The notes beneath the pieces were generated by a model. That model made no database searches and had not been told where the DNA came from. It was given only the letters and a program-made list of their open reading frames with translations. A stretch of DNA of 64,000 nucleotides from positions 124,001-188,000 of the forward strand of contig NZ_CP041348.1 in NCBI RefSeq assembly GCF_009834365.1. Direction: 5' to 3'. Made by a program: the position numbers and the translations under genes. This document shows positions 56,947 to 64,000 of the stretch, piece by piece (the stretch's first letter is position 1; every line of letters begins with the position of its first letter). Source of the stretch: Komagataeibacter xylinus (GTDB lineage Bacteria > Pseudomonadota > Alphaproteobacteria > Acetobacterales > Acetobacteraceae).

Positions 56947-56965
56947 TATGGAACGAATGATACAC
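56947..56965. promoter_or_regulatory. TetR operator-like site of MFS copy 2
   Basis: TATGGAACGAATGATACAC lies between the divergent MFS and TetR starts and matches the site at 45363 and the two before the downstream SDR-type genes. Confidence 0.55.
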
Positions 56966-57041
56966 ATATATGCGGACCGTAAAATCTTGGCAATAATTTC
57001 TGGATCGATTAATATGAAAGTCTTTTCAAAGGAGCACTAGC

Positions 57042-57698
57042 ATGGCGCGGACTGGCCGTCCCCGTGAGTTTGACCGCGACAAGGCGATCGACGCCGCCAC
57101 GGCGCTTTTCTGGGCGCAGGGTTATGAACCGACGTCCCTGACCCAGCTCAAGGCCAGCATGGGCCATATCTCGCCCGCGAGTTTCTATGCCGCGTTCGGT
57201 TCCAAGGAAGCCCTGTTCCGGGAAGTCGTGCAGCATTATCTGGCAACGTATGGTCAGGTCATGGCCCCCTTATGGGATGAAAGCCTGCCGCCACGTGAGG
57301 CCATCGAACGGACGTTACGCGGCTCAGCGCGCATGCAGGCGGCCCGTACGCATCCGACCGGCTGTCTGGTCGTGTCCGGCGCCAGCAACTGCTCACCCGA
57401 GAACGAACCTGTCCAAGCCCTTCTCGCCGCAGAACGACAGCGTACGCGGGCAGGTATTAAGGCCTGCGTGGAGCGCGCCATAGCCAGAAATGAATTGAAG
57501 GCCTCCCCGTCAACAGATGTCCTGCCCGATATTCTCGCTACTTTTTTTCATGGCATGACATGCGAAGCGCGGGATGGAATGACTGTTGACACTCTGGATG
57601 CTGCCATCACATCCCTCCTTACGTTGTGGGATATCAACACTGTCAAACCTCTCAAAAATCGACAAAAAAACACCGAAAACACGGGGGTCAGACTGTAG
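57042..57698 (+). CDS. TetR/AcrR-family regulator, copy 2
   Basis: This 218-residue protein has the TetR helix-turn-helix (FWAQGYEPTSLTQLKASMGHISPASFYAAFGS) and a helical ligand domain. It is strongly similar to copy 1 at 45458, with a longer C-terminus (NRQKNTENTGVRL). Starts after AAAGGAGC. It probably represses the divergent exporter and the SDR operon 140 bases downstream, each with a matching operator. Confidence 0.9.
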   Translation: MARTGRPREFDRDKAIDAATALFWAQGYEPTSLTQLKASMGHISPASFYAAFGSKEALFREVVQHYLATYGQVMAPLWDESLPPREAIERTLRGSARMQAARTHPTGCLVVSGASNCSPENEPVQALLAAERQRTRAGIKACVERAIARNELKASPSTDVLPDILATFFHGMTCEARDGMTVDTLDAAITSLLTLWDINTVKPLKNRQKNTENTGVRL

Positions 57699-57745
57699 CC
57701 TTCCACAAAAACCCCCAACTTTCATATCGTCCGGTCCACAATTCC

Positions 57746-57787
57746 TTGACGTCGCTTCATGTCCATATTATGGATCGGGTGATACGG
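57746..57787 (+). promoter_or_regulatory. Promoter and TetR operator of the SDR operon
   Basis: TTGACG, 17 bases, TATGGA; the -10 overlaps the operator-like TATGGATCGGGTGATACGG (57769-57787). The layout is the same as at 46165 in copy 1. Confidence 0.55.
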
Positions 57788-57835
57788 AAGTTGGGTTTCC
57801 GAATAGGACGCCATCTTTCCGCGAGGAGTCCGTTT

Positions 57836-58597
57836 ATGAACACACCCAAAATCGCCCTTATCACGGGTGCCAATCGCGGCATCGGCTACAGTATCGCGAA
57901 GCATCTGACGGATGCTGGCATTAATGTCGTCGGCACTTATCATGCCAATGAAGATGAGGCGAAAGCTGCCGAAATCGCCCTCAGCCATGAAAAAGTGAAG
58001 TTGCGTATGCTGCAACTGGACATCGCGAACCATACGTCGTTCACGGATTTTGCTCAGCGGGTGAAAGCCCTTCTCGCAAACGAGTTCGGGCTGCAGGGAC
58101 TAAATTATGTTGTCCAGAACGCCGGCAACATCATTCACACACGCTTCGATGCCGCTACCTCCGAACAACTCGATAATCAGTACAACATCCACTTCAAGGG
58201 CCCTTACCTGCTGACAGTGGCGCTCCTGCCACTGCTTCGCGATGGCGGCCGCATTCTCAACATCACCTCTGCCGCGACCCGCTTTTATCTGACGGATCAT
58301 GGCCCCTATTCGGCCATGAAGGCCGCAACCGAGGTCATTTCGCTCTACATGGCGAAAGAGCTGGGGGAGCGCGGGATTACCGTCAATGCCGTCGCCCCTG
58401 GGGCGGTCGCATCGGATTTCGGCGGGGGGCTGGTCCGTGACGATGCCACGGTAAATAAAAGCCTTGCAGACATCACTCCGCTGGGACGTGTCGGGCAACC
58501 CGATGATATCGGAGCCGCTGTCCGTGCCCTTCTGTCTGATGATATGCGCTGGGTGAATGGTCAGCGTATCGAAGTGACGGGAGGGCAGTCGCTATGA
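57836..58597 (+). CDS. SDR-family oxidoreductase, first gene of the redox operon
   Basis: This 253-residue SDR has ALITGANRGIGYS, VQNAGNI, catalytic Ser in NITSAATRF and Y-x3-K in GPYSAMKAATE, with an insertion near LANEFGLQGLNY. NADP preference is likely from the early basic context. SD GAGGAG precedes the ATG. The promoter carries the TetR operator, and SRPBCC, SDR and aldo/keto reductase genes follow at 31, 14 and 49 bases, so they form one operon. Confidence 0.9.
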   Translation: MNTPKIALITGANRGIGYSIAKHLTDAGINVVGTYHANEDEAKAAEIALSHEKVKLRMLQLDIANHTSFTDFAQRVKALLANEFGLQGLNYVVQNAGNIIHTRFDAATSEQLDNQYNIHFKGPYLLTVALLPLLRDGGRILNITSAATRFYLTDHGPYSAMKAATEVISLYMAKELGERGITVNAVAPGAVASDFGGGLVRDDATVNKSLADITPLGRVGQPDDIGAAVRALLSDDMRWVNGQRIEVTGGQSL

Positions 58598-58628
58598 TGG
58601 CCGGACAGACACGAACAGGAGCCGCATT

Positions 58629-59063
58629 ATGATCCATGTGATGGCCAGCAGCGTTCTTCCTGCCTCCGTTTCGTCCGTCTGGGGGCTAATCCGTGATTTC
58701 GGCGCCCTAGGCAAGTGGTTGCCGGGGGTGAAAACCTGCGTGATCGAGGGCGATGAGCCCGGTGACCGTGTCGGCGCGGTCCGCCGCCTTGAAATGGGCG
58801 ATGTCGGCGTGATCCGTGAACAGCTTCTCGCATTATCCGACGTAGATCATACTGTGATGTTCTCGATTATCGAGTCCGCCCTGCCGATCAGTAACTATCG
58901 GTCAACGATCAGCCTTCTTCCCATAACGGATGGTGACCGAACGTTCATTCAGTGGCGGGGACAGTTCGAAGCGCCCCTCGAACATGCCGCCAGTATGGAG
59001 GCCAGAATGCCGACAGGTATCTATCAGCCAGCATTCGACAGGCTGGCAGAAATCTTGGCGTAG
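58629..59063 (+). CDS. SRPBCC (START-like) domain protein
   Basis: This 144-residue protein has the SRPBCC/polyketide-cyclase pattern: ASVSSVWGLIRDFGALGKWLPGV, RRLEMGDVGVIREQLLAL and a C-terminal helix. Such proteins bind hydrophobic ligands and may shuttle or cyclise them. It follows AGGAG and sits inside the SDR operon. Ligand unknown. Confidence 0.82.
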   Translation: MIHVMASSVLPASVSSVWGLIRDFGALGKWLPGVKTCVIEGDEPGDRVGAVRRLEMGDVGVIREQLLALSDVDHTVMFSIIESALPISNYRSTISLLPITDGDRTFIQWRGQFEAPLEHAASMEARMPTGIYQPAFDRLAEILA

Positions 59064-59077
59064 CAGGAAATGCCGTC

Positions 59078-59791
59078 ATGAACAATTTTGAGGGAAAATC
59101 CGTCCTCGTGCTTGGCGGCAGCCGCGGGATTGGGGCCGCCATCGTGCGCCGTTTCGCTTCGAAGGGAGCGAAGGTTCTTTTCACATATTGGTCTTCCCCG
59201 GACGATGCCGAAGTTTTGGCGGCTGAGACCGGAAGCAAGGCCCTCCGCGCCGACAGTGGCGACCGGGACACTCTCATCGCGCTGATCGCTTCGCTCAGTC
59301 CTCTCGACGTGCTGGTCGTCAACTCTGGAATTCTTGGCGCGGGCGATCCGCTGGAGATCCCCCCGGATGACATCGACCGGCTGTTTCGTATCAACATCCA
59401 TGCGCCTTACCATGCCGCCATTGCTGCTGCCCGGACCATGCCCGCCGGGGGCCGCATCATCTTGATCGGGTCCGCCAATGCAGACCGTATGCCGATGACT
59501 GGCCTTGCAGCCTACAGCGCCAGCAAGGCCGCACTGAAAGGCATGGTCAAAGGACTGGCTCGTGATTTCGGAGCGCGCGGCATCACCGTCAATGTCGTCC
59601 AGCCCGGCCCCACTGATACAGACATGAACCCTGCCGATGGACCGCTGAAAGACGTGATGCACGACTTCATGGCGATCAAACGCCATGCCACGGGCGCGGA
59701 GATTGCGGGGCTGGTCGCGTATCTTGCCGGACCAGAGGCCGGCATCATCACGGGCGCCGCATACAACATCGATGGTGGCTTCGCGGCCTGA
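59078..59791 (+). CDS. SDR-family oxidoreductase, second SDR of the operon
   Basis: This 237-residue SDR has VLVLGGSRGIGAAI, VVNSGILG, Ser in LIGSANADRM and AAYSASKAALKG (Y-x3-K), with VQPGPTDTDMNPADG near the end. Closest in style to the BdcA-type SDRs. Start lies 14 bases after the SRPBCC stop. Confidence 0.88.
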   Translation: MNNFEGKSVLVLGGSRGIGAAIVRRFASKGAKVLFTYWSSPDDAEVLAAETGSKALRADSGDRDTLIALIASLSPLDVLVVNSGILGAGDPLEIPPDDIDRLFRINIHAPYHAAIAAARTMPAGGRIILIGSANADRMPMTGLAAYSASKAALKGMVKGLARDFGARGITVNVVQPGPTDTDMNPADGPLKDVMHDFMAIKRHATGAEIAGLVAYLAGPEAGIITGAAYNIDGGFAA

Positions 59792-59840
59792 CGAAATGAC
59801 TGATCCCTTAACCACTCGCTGGAAATAAGGACCGAGGACC

Positions 59841-60731
59841 ATGACCGATACAGCTTCCAACGCTGCCAGCTCCGGCACCTTCACGATCGGCGGCGATCTC
59901 GCCGTTCATCGGCTCGGTTTCGGTGCCATGCGCATCACGGGCAAAGGCATATGGGGACCGCCCACCGATCACGACGAGGCCATCCGCACGCTGAAGCGCC
60001 TTCCCGAACTCGGCGTCAACTTCATCGACACGTCGGACGCCTACGGGCCGGATGTTTCAGAATGGCTGATTAAAGAGGCGCTTCACCCATATCCCAAAGG
60101 TCTCGTGATCGCCACGAAGGGCGGGCTTACCCGGTCGGGGCCAGATATCTGGAAGCCGGTCGGACGACCGGAATATCTTCTCCAGCAGGTGCATAAAAGT
60201 CTGCGGAATCTCGGCGTCGAGCAGATCGATCTGTGGCAGTTGCACCGGATCGATCCCAAAGTCCCGGCGGATGAGCAGTTCGAGGCGGTCCGGTCCTTCA
60301 TCGATCAGGGACTGATCCGCCACGCGGGACTGAGCGAGGTCTCCGTAGAAGAGATCAAAGCGGCATCGAAGTTCTTTGACGTGGCGACCGTCCAGAACCG
60401 CTATAATCTCGTGGATCGCAGCAGCGAAGACGTGCTCGACTACTGCACGCCGCAAAACATCGGATTCATCCCGTGGTTCCCGCTCGCGGCCGGCGACCTC
60501 GCCAAGCCGGGATCGATTTTAGACACCATGGCAGGCAAATACGGCGCTCACCCGAGCCAGATCGCTCTGGCCTGGGTCCTAAAGCGCAGTCCAGTGATGC
60601 TGCCAATCCCCGGGACCTCGAAGGTCGCGCATCTTGAGCAGAATATCGCCACTGCAGACATCACCCTGTCTGAGGAAGATTTCGCGGTGTTGGACGCGGA
60701 GGGACGCAAGGCGCTTCAAGCGGCATCTTGA
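59841..60731 (+). CDS. Aldo/keto reductase of the redox operon
   Basis: This 296-residue AKR has D63, Y68, K93 and H135 ([28 protein letters not shown]) and the cofactor end [21 protein letters not shown]. It is distant from the AKR at 50306. Last gene of the SDR/SRPBCC operon, likely induced by aldehyde or ketone stress through TetR. Confidence 0.92.
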   Translation: MTDTASNAASSGTFTIGGDLAVHRLGFGAMRITGKGIWGPPTDHDEAIRTLKRLPELGVNFIDTSDAYGPDVSEWLIKEALHPYPKGLVIATKGGLTRSGPDIWKPVGRPEYLLQQVHKSLRNLGVEQIDLWQLHRIDPKVPADEQFEAVRSFIDQGLIRHAGLSEVSVEEIKAASKFFDVATVQNRYNLVDRSSEDVLDYCTPQNIGFIPWFPLAAGDLAKPGSILDTMAGKYGAHPSQIALAWVLKRSPVMLPIPGTSKVAHLEQNIATADITLSEEDFAVLDAEGRKALQAAS

Positions 60732-60882
60732 CCTCAATGTCGCACATCACCCGACGTATCAATTCATAAGAGAAGCCTTAAATCCATGGCCGGACGATAT
60801 CTACACAATCCACGTGGAACACATGTCGGACAAGCACGGATGGAACAAATAGGAACCGAGGCAGAAAGGGACCATAACGACC

Positions 60883-61809
60883 ATGCGCACTGCGGAACTC
60901 CGCTATTTTCTGGCTTCTGTTGAAGCTGGAAGTTTCGGGAAGGCCGCATCATCCCTTCAACTGCGAGTATCGACGGTCAGCCGAGCAATTGCTCGACTTG
61001 AGGATCAACTGGGTGTTGCGCTCTTTGAACGAACCTCCTCTGGCATTAAACTTACGACTGCGGGACGCATAGCATTACGCTGTGTCCGTCGCGTCCTGCG
61101 CGAGACAAATGCACTCACGGAAACACTCGACCGAAGTTCCTTCGGAGAAATCGGAGAGGTGCATCTCGGTTTTCATCTTCCACCTCTAAACGCCGTCCTG
61201 ACAAGTTTGCTCGTCGAATGGCGGACAACCTATCCCGGCATAAGTGTCACACCACACGAACCGGGTGAAAGAACACTCCATTCCGCACTGATCGAACGTC
61301 ATATCGACGTTGCCTTGCTTCCTGAATTAGCCCTTTCTCAACACCACCCGCATACTCCAATTTACTTCGAGCCCTTGATGGCGGCCGTGCCAAATACTCA
61401 CCGCCTCGCCGAAAAAACAACAATTCAATGGACTGACCTCAAAAACGAAAATCTGCTTCTATGGTCGTGGGGAAAAGATAGGATCGGTCGTGATTTCTTT
61501 GCTACGCGGCTACCCGGCATTAATGTGCGCATTTTTGAAACGGGCAACATGACCCTGCTCGCTTTCGTGCGGGCAGGATACGGCGTCACTGTCGCAGCGC
61601 AAACTTATTCGACTCTCAACCTCCCCGGCCTGAAATTCATCCCAATCGACGAGGAAGATGCCGGGTTCAAGATCAATCTGGTCTGGCGTGCCGAAAGCGA
61701 AGATCCCGTAGTAGGAAAATTTGTCGCCTTCATGCGTGACCGGGCAAAGCCCTATTGGCGAGTTACCTCTCCCCGCGCAGCTTCCGAAAGCCCCTATCCG
61801 CCCCCATGA
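60883..61809 (+). CDS. LysR-family regulator at the trb junction
   Basis: This 308-residue protein has a helix-turn-helix (GSFGKAASSLQLRVSTVSRAIARLEDQLGVALFERTSSGIKLT) and effector domain (VHLGFHLPPLNAVLTSLLVEW). It is a little AT-richer than its neighbours. Its last 47 bases overlap the end of the convergent DUF2274 gene, which marks the boundary of the trb block. Confidence 0.87.
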   Translation: MRTAELRYFLASVEAGSFGKAASSLQLRVSTVSRAIARLEDQLGVALFERTSSGIKLTTAGRIALRCVRRVLRETNALTETLDRSSFGEIGEVHLGFHLPPLNAVLTSLLVEWRTTYPGISVTPHEPGERTLHSALIERHIDVALLPELALSQHHPHTPIYFEPLMAAVPNTHRLAEKTTIQWTDLKNENLLLWSWGKDRIGRDFFATRLPGINVRIFETGNMTLLAFVRAGYGVTVAAQTYSTLNLPGLKFIPIDEEDAGFKINLVWRAESEDPVVGKFVAFMRDRAKPYWRVTSPRAASESPYPPP

Positions 61810-61981
61810 AACGAGCGAGCATTGGTGAGATCAGCTTCGCTACTGCGATCTCGGCCTGACCGCTCTCACGCGCCAGCAACCGCCCGTATTCAACCAGATC
61901 GCGATGTACGGTGGCCGGTAGCTCAATGGTCAGCCGCACCGGTTTGTCATTCTCAATCGGCCCAAGCCTGAGCTTTGTCAT
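61763..61981 (-). CDS. DUF2274 protein of the trb conjugation operon
   Basis: This 72-residue protein (MTKLRLGPIENDKPVRLTIELP, then ISPMLARFMGADRGFRKLRGER) is the small DUF2274 protein commonly last in trb-type T4SS clusters. Its ATG overlaps the trbI stop (ATGA), so it is translationally coupled. Role unknown. Confidence 0.85.
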   Translation of the reverse strand: MTKLRLGPIENDKPVRLTIELPATVHRDLVEYGRLLARESGQAEIAVAKLISPMLARFMGADRGFRKLRGER

Positions 61982-63138
61982 CGGGGAGCCTCCTGTCTGT
62001 AGGGGGAAAGAACCAGATCGCGATGCACCATGACCCGGACGGGAAAACCGCGCCGGATCGTATTGGTGGGCTGGATATTGAGCGAGCGTCCGACCATCTG
62101 CTCACCGATCTGGTTAAATCCTTGCGATCCGCCGGTGCGCAGCGCCTGGGCGATGCCATTGCTACCGCCAATATCGGCTTCTGAACCCACGCTCAGCATC
62201 GTCGAAACCAGAGCGGCCTTGAACACCTCCCCCCAGTGATTGTCGGTCTGGTCCTGCAACCCGGCGTAGCCCGCCGCATCGGCGGCAGGTTCGTTTTCTA
62301 ATACGATCGAATCCCCGACCCCGCGTATCAGCCGGGTCCAGACCAGCAGCACGCGGGTCTGGCCGTAGGCGATCTGGGAGTCATAGCGGCCGATCAGTTT
62401 CGCGCCCTGCGGGATCAGCAGGATATGGCCGGTCGGACTGTCATAGACATTCTCCGTCACCTGCGCCGTGACCTCACCGGGCAGGTCGGAGCGGATGCCA
62501 GTAATCAGCGCGCCGGAAATGATCGATCCCGCCTGGATTACATACGGACTGGGAGCGAGCGTCAGACGCACGGCGCTGACGGTACGCTGGTCGACCGGGC
62601 CATCGAGAAACGCCTGGTTGCGATCGGTGGCAGCACCGGCGGCCAGAAGCGGGGTGGCACCGGCCGTCACCGGGGCGGCGCTGTTTCGCCCGACCTGCGT
62701 CTGGGTAAAGAGATGACTGACCCGGGCTGCTTCCTGCTCCTGGGCCATGCGCTGCTTCTCGGGATCGGCCGGTGCGGCGGGTGTCGCCATGCCGGGGGCA
62801 CCCACGCCTGCCTTGAGGAACGGCCTGCCGAGATCGCCGGGCAGCGGAGGCCCGAGGCGCGGCGGGTGGGTATAGTCTCCCGGCAGGGTCGCCAGCCCGT
62901 CCGGCGTGGTGCGATTGCCGGTATTATAGAGTTCAGCCTTGCCCGTTCGAGGTGCCGGCTTCAGCGCCACATAGAGCGCACCCCCGACGCCGATGATCGC
63001 CATCAGCGTCAGCCCCATGATCACCTTGCGCGACAGTCGCGTGACCGGCGGTCGCGTCACGCGCATCCGCATCTCGCCGGGCGGCCTGACCGGAGGTACC
63101 GGTTTGCTCGCCTCCTCTGCTCCGGTGCTCCCGCTCAC
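61978..63138 (-). CDS. trbI: TrbI, VirB10-like core component of a conjugative T4SS
   Basis: This 386-residue protein has one membrane helix near residue 40 (VIMGLTLMAIIGVGGALYVAL), a Pro-rich periplasmic linker and the VirB10/TrbI C-terminal domain (GSIISGALITGIRSDLPGEVTAQVTENVYDS and so on, with HILLIPQGAKLIGRYDSQ and MVGRSLNIQPTNTIRRGFPVRVMV). It spans inner to outer membrane in the transfer channel. It begins at a GTG overlapping the trbG stop (GTGA); upstream codons in that frame are not family-like. Confidence 0.93.
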   Translation of the reverse strand: MSGSTGAEEASKPVPPVRPPGEMRMRVTRPPVTRLSRKVIMGLTLMAIIGVGGALYVALKPAPRTGKAELYNTGNRTTPDGLATLPGDYTHPPRLGPPLPGDLGRPFLKAGVGAPGMATPAAPADPEKQRMAQEQEAARVSHLFTQTQVGRNSAAPVTAGATPLLAAGAATDRNQAFLDGPVDQRTVSAVRLTLAPSPYVIQAGSIISGALITGIRSDLPGEVTAQVTENVYDSPTGHILLIPQGAKLIGRYDSQIAYGQTRVLLVWTRLIRGVGDSIVLENEPAADAAGYAGLQDQTDNHWGEVFKAALVSTMLSVGSEADIGGSNGIAQALRTGGSQGFNQIGEQMVGRSLNIQPTNTIRRGFPVRVMVHRDLVLSPYRQEAPR

Positions 63139-64000
63139 GACCGGCGCGCTCCATCGGTACGGACGATGCGCACTACCTGCTGGTGCTTCGCCCCAAGCCG
63201 CAATTCGGCTGCCGCGAACAGGCGATCGACGATCATCCGGTTGCCGCGCACCCGGTAATTCACCAACTGGCCGTCCCCTTGCGGGCCGATGACCCACAGC
63301 GGCGGCATCTCGCCCTGGGCGATGCCGGTCGGAAACTCGATGAACACCTGCCGCCCGTCATCGAAGGCCCGCAACGGCCGCCACGGCGCCTCGTCGCCCT
63401 CGATCCGATAGCGGAAATTCAGCGCATCGAGATCGACGCCCGTCGCGACCGGAGTGCCAAGATCAGAATCCCGATCCTGCCCGCGCAGGGCGACGATCTG
63501 GTCCTGCGGATAGTCCCATGAGACCGAAGCCATATAGGTCCGCTCGTCGGAGCGCAGTTCCAGATGATAGGTCCGCCGGTCGGTATTGATGACTAGGTTG
63601 GTGGTCAGGTCCGGCCGCGTCGGTTTGAGCAGGATATGAATCCGTTTCGACGCCCCTGCCCCGCTCTCTGTATCACCGATGATCCAGCGGACGGTATCGC
63701 CGGCGGCGACCGGACCGGAGCCAACCAGCTTCTCGCCCGGCTGCAGTGCGATGTCGGTGATCTCGCCGGGTGCGGCGTAGAGCTGATAGAGCGCGCCCTC
63801 GGAGAAGGGATAGACCTGGATCGCATTGAGATAACCGGCACGCGTCGGCTGGACCCGCGCCGCACTATTGGCATGCTCGACCCGCTGATGGGGATCGGCG
63901 GCTTCCGGCGTCGTACGCCGATACGGGATCGGCTTGAGCTGCCCCGGCAGCGGCAGGGGCTCGGGCAGAGCCACCACCTGCACCGGTTTCGGTAACTCCG
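63135..64000 (-). CDS. trbG: TrbG, VirB9-like T4SS component (5' partial)
   Basis: The frame is open to the right edge (ELPKPVQVVALPEPLPLPGQLKP), so the signal peptide is outside the window. The rest is VirB9/TrbG-like: GALYQLYAAPGEITDIALQPGEKL, SKRIHILLKPTRPDLTTNLVINTDRRTYHLEL and the C-terminal QQVVRIVR. TrbG forms the periplasmic/outer-membrane core with TrbI. The operon order trbG-trbI-DUF2274 is standard; earlier trb genes are expected to the right. Confidence 0.93.
   Translation of the reverse strand, partial: ELPKPVQVVALPEPLPLPGQLKPIPYRRTTPEAADPHQRVEHANSAARVQPTRAGYLNAIQVYPFSEGALYQLYAAPGEITDIALQPGEKLVGSGPVAAGDTVRWIIGDTESGAGASKRIHILLKPTRPDLTTNLVINTDRRTYHLELRSDERTYMASVSWDYPQDQIVALRGQDRDSDLGTPVATGVDLDALNFRYRIEGDEAPWRPLRAFDDGRQVFIEFPTGIAQGEMPPLWVIGPQGDGQLVNYRVRGNRMIVDRLFAAAELRLGAKHQQVVRIVRTDGARRS

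Overview
The window is GC-rich proteobacterial DNA. TonB receptors, Fur-like boxes, NCS1 permeases, MsrPQ, a SulP carrier and many IS5, IS3, IS21 and IS630 copies together suggest an acetic acid bacterium of the Komagataeibacter/Gluconacetobacter type. That assignment rests on recognising gene types, not on a marker gene. There is no rRNA gene, intact tRNA gene or CRISPR array.

Layout. 0-5.4 kb: end of an AcoR-like regulator, msrPQ, a tiny Cys-rich CWC protein with an apparent CTG start, an NCS1 permease, then decayed IS5 and aminotransferase fragments. 5.4-13 kb: a Fur-type iron operon (Fiu/PiuA-like receptor, Sel1 protein, DUF4405 membrane protein, PiuC-like dioxygenase). Its receptor is split by an IS5-family element whose removal, with one 4-bp target copy, restores the frame exactly. 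A SulP transporter follows. 13-20.2 kb: a ureide/hydantoin-type cluster (GntR regulator, Asp/Glu/hydantoin racemase, TonB receptor, NCS1 permease, M20 carbamoylase) with the same operator-promoter block at two promoters. 20.2-28 kb: putA, a second GntR gene, and adjacent frameshifted LysR and gabT genes. 28-33.7 kb: mscS, an AT-rich gap and a second iron operon (DUF3325, PepSY, DUF3649, TonB receptor).

34-50.2 kb is a mobile mosaic: two copies of one IS3-family element, an inverted pair of IS407-group copies, an IS630 element and an IS21 fragment. Inside it lie a DUF262/DUF1524 (GmrSD-like) gene and a nuclease-like gene, which look like a small defence island. Fragments resembling a tRNA 3' end beside terminator-like hairpins occur at 40.6-40.8 and 50.0-50.2 kb and may be integration scars.

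50.3-61.8 kb is a cassette of redox and stress genes: two aldo/keto reductases, two SDRs, an SRPBCC protein, an NAD(P)-binding protein, a haloacetate-dehalogenase-like hydrolase, and LysR, TetR and MFS genes. Its divergent MFS/TetR pair is a paralogue of the pair at 43-46 kb. Four related operator-like sites lie in front of the exporters and of the genes downstream of each TetR. The window ends in a trb conjugation operon (DUF2274, trbI, trbG), so the right part is probably on an integrative conjugative element or plasmid-derived island.
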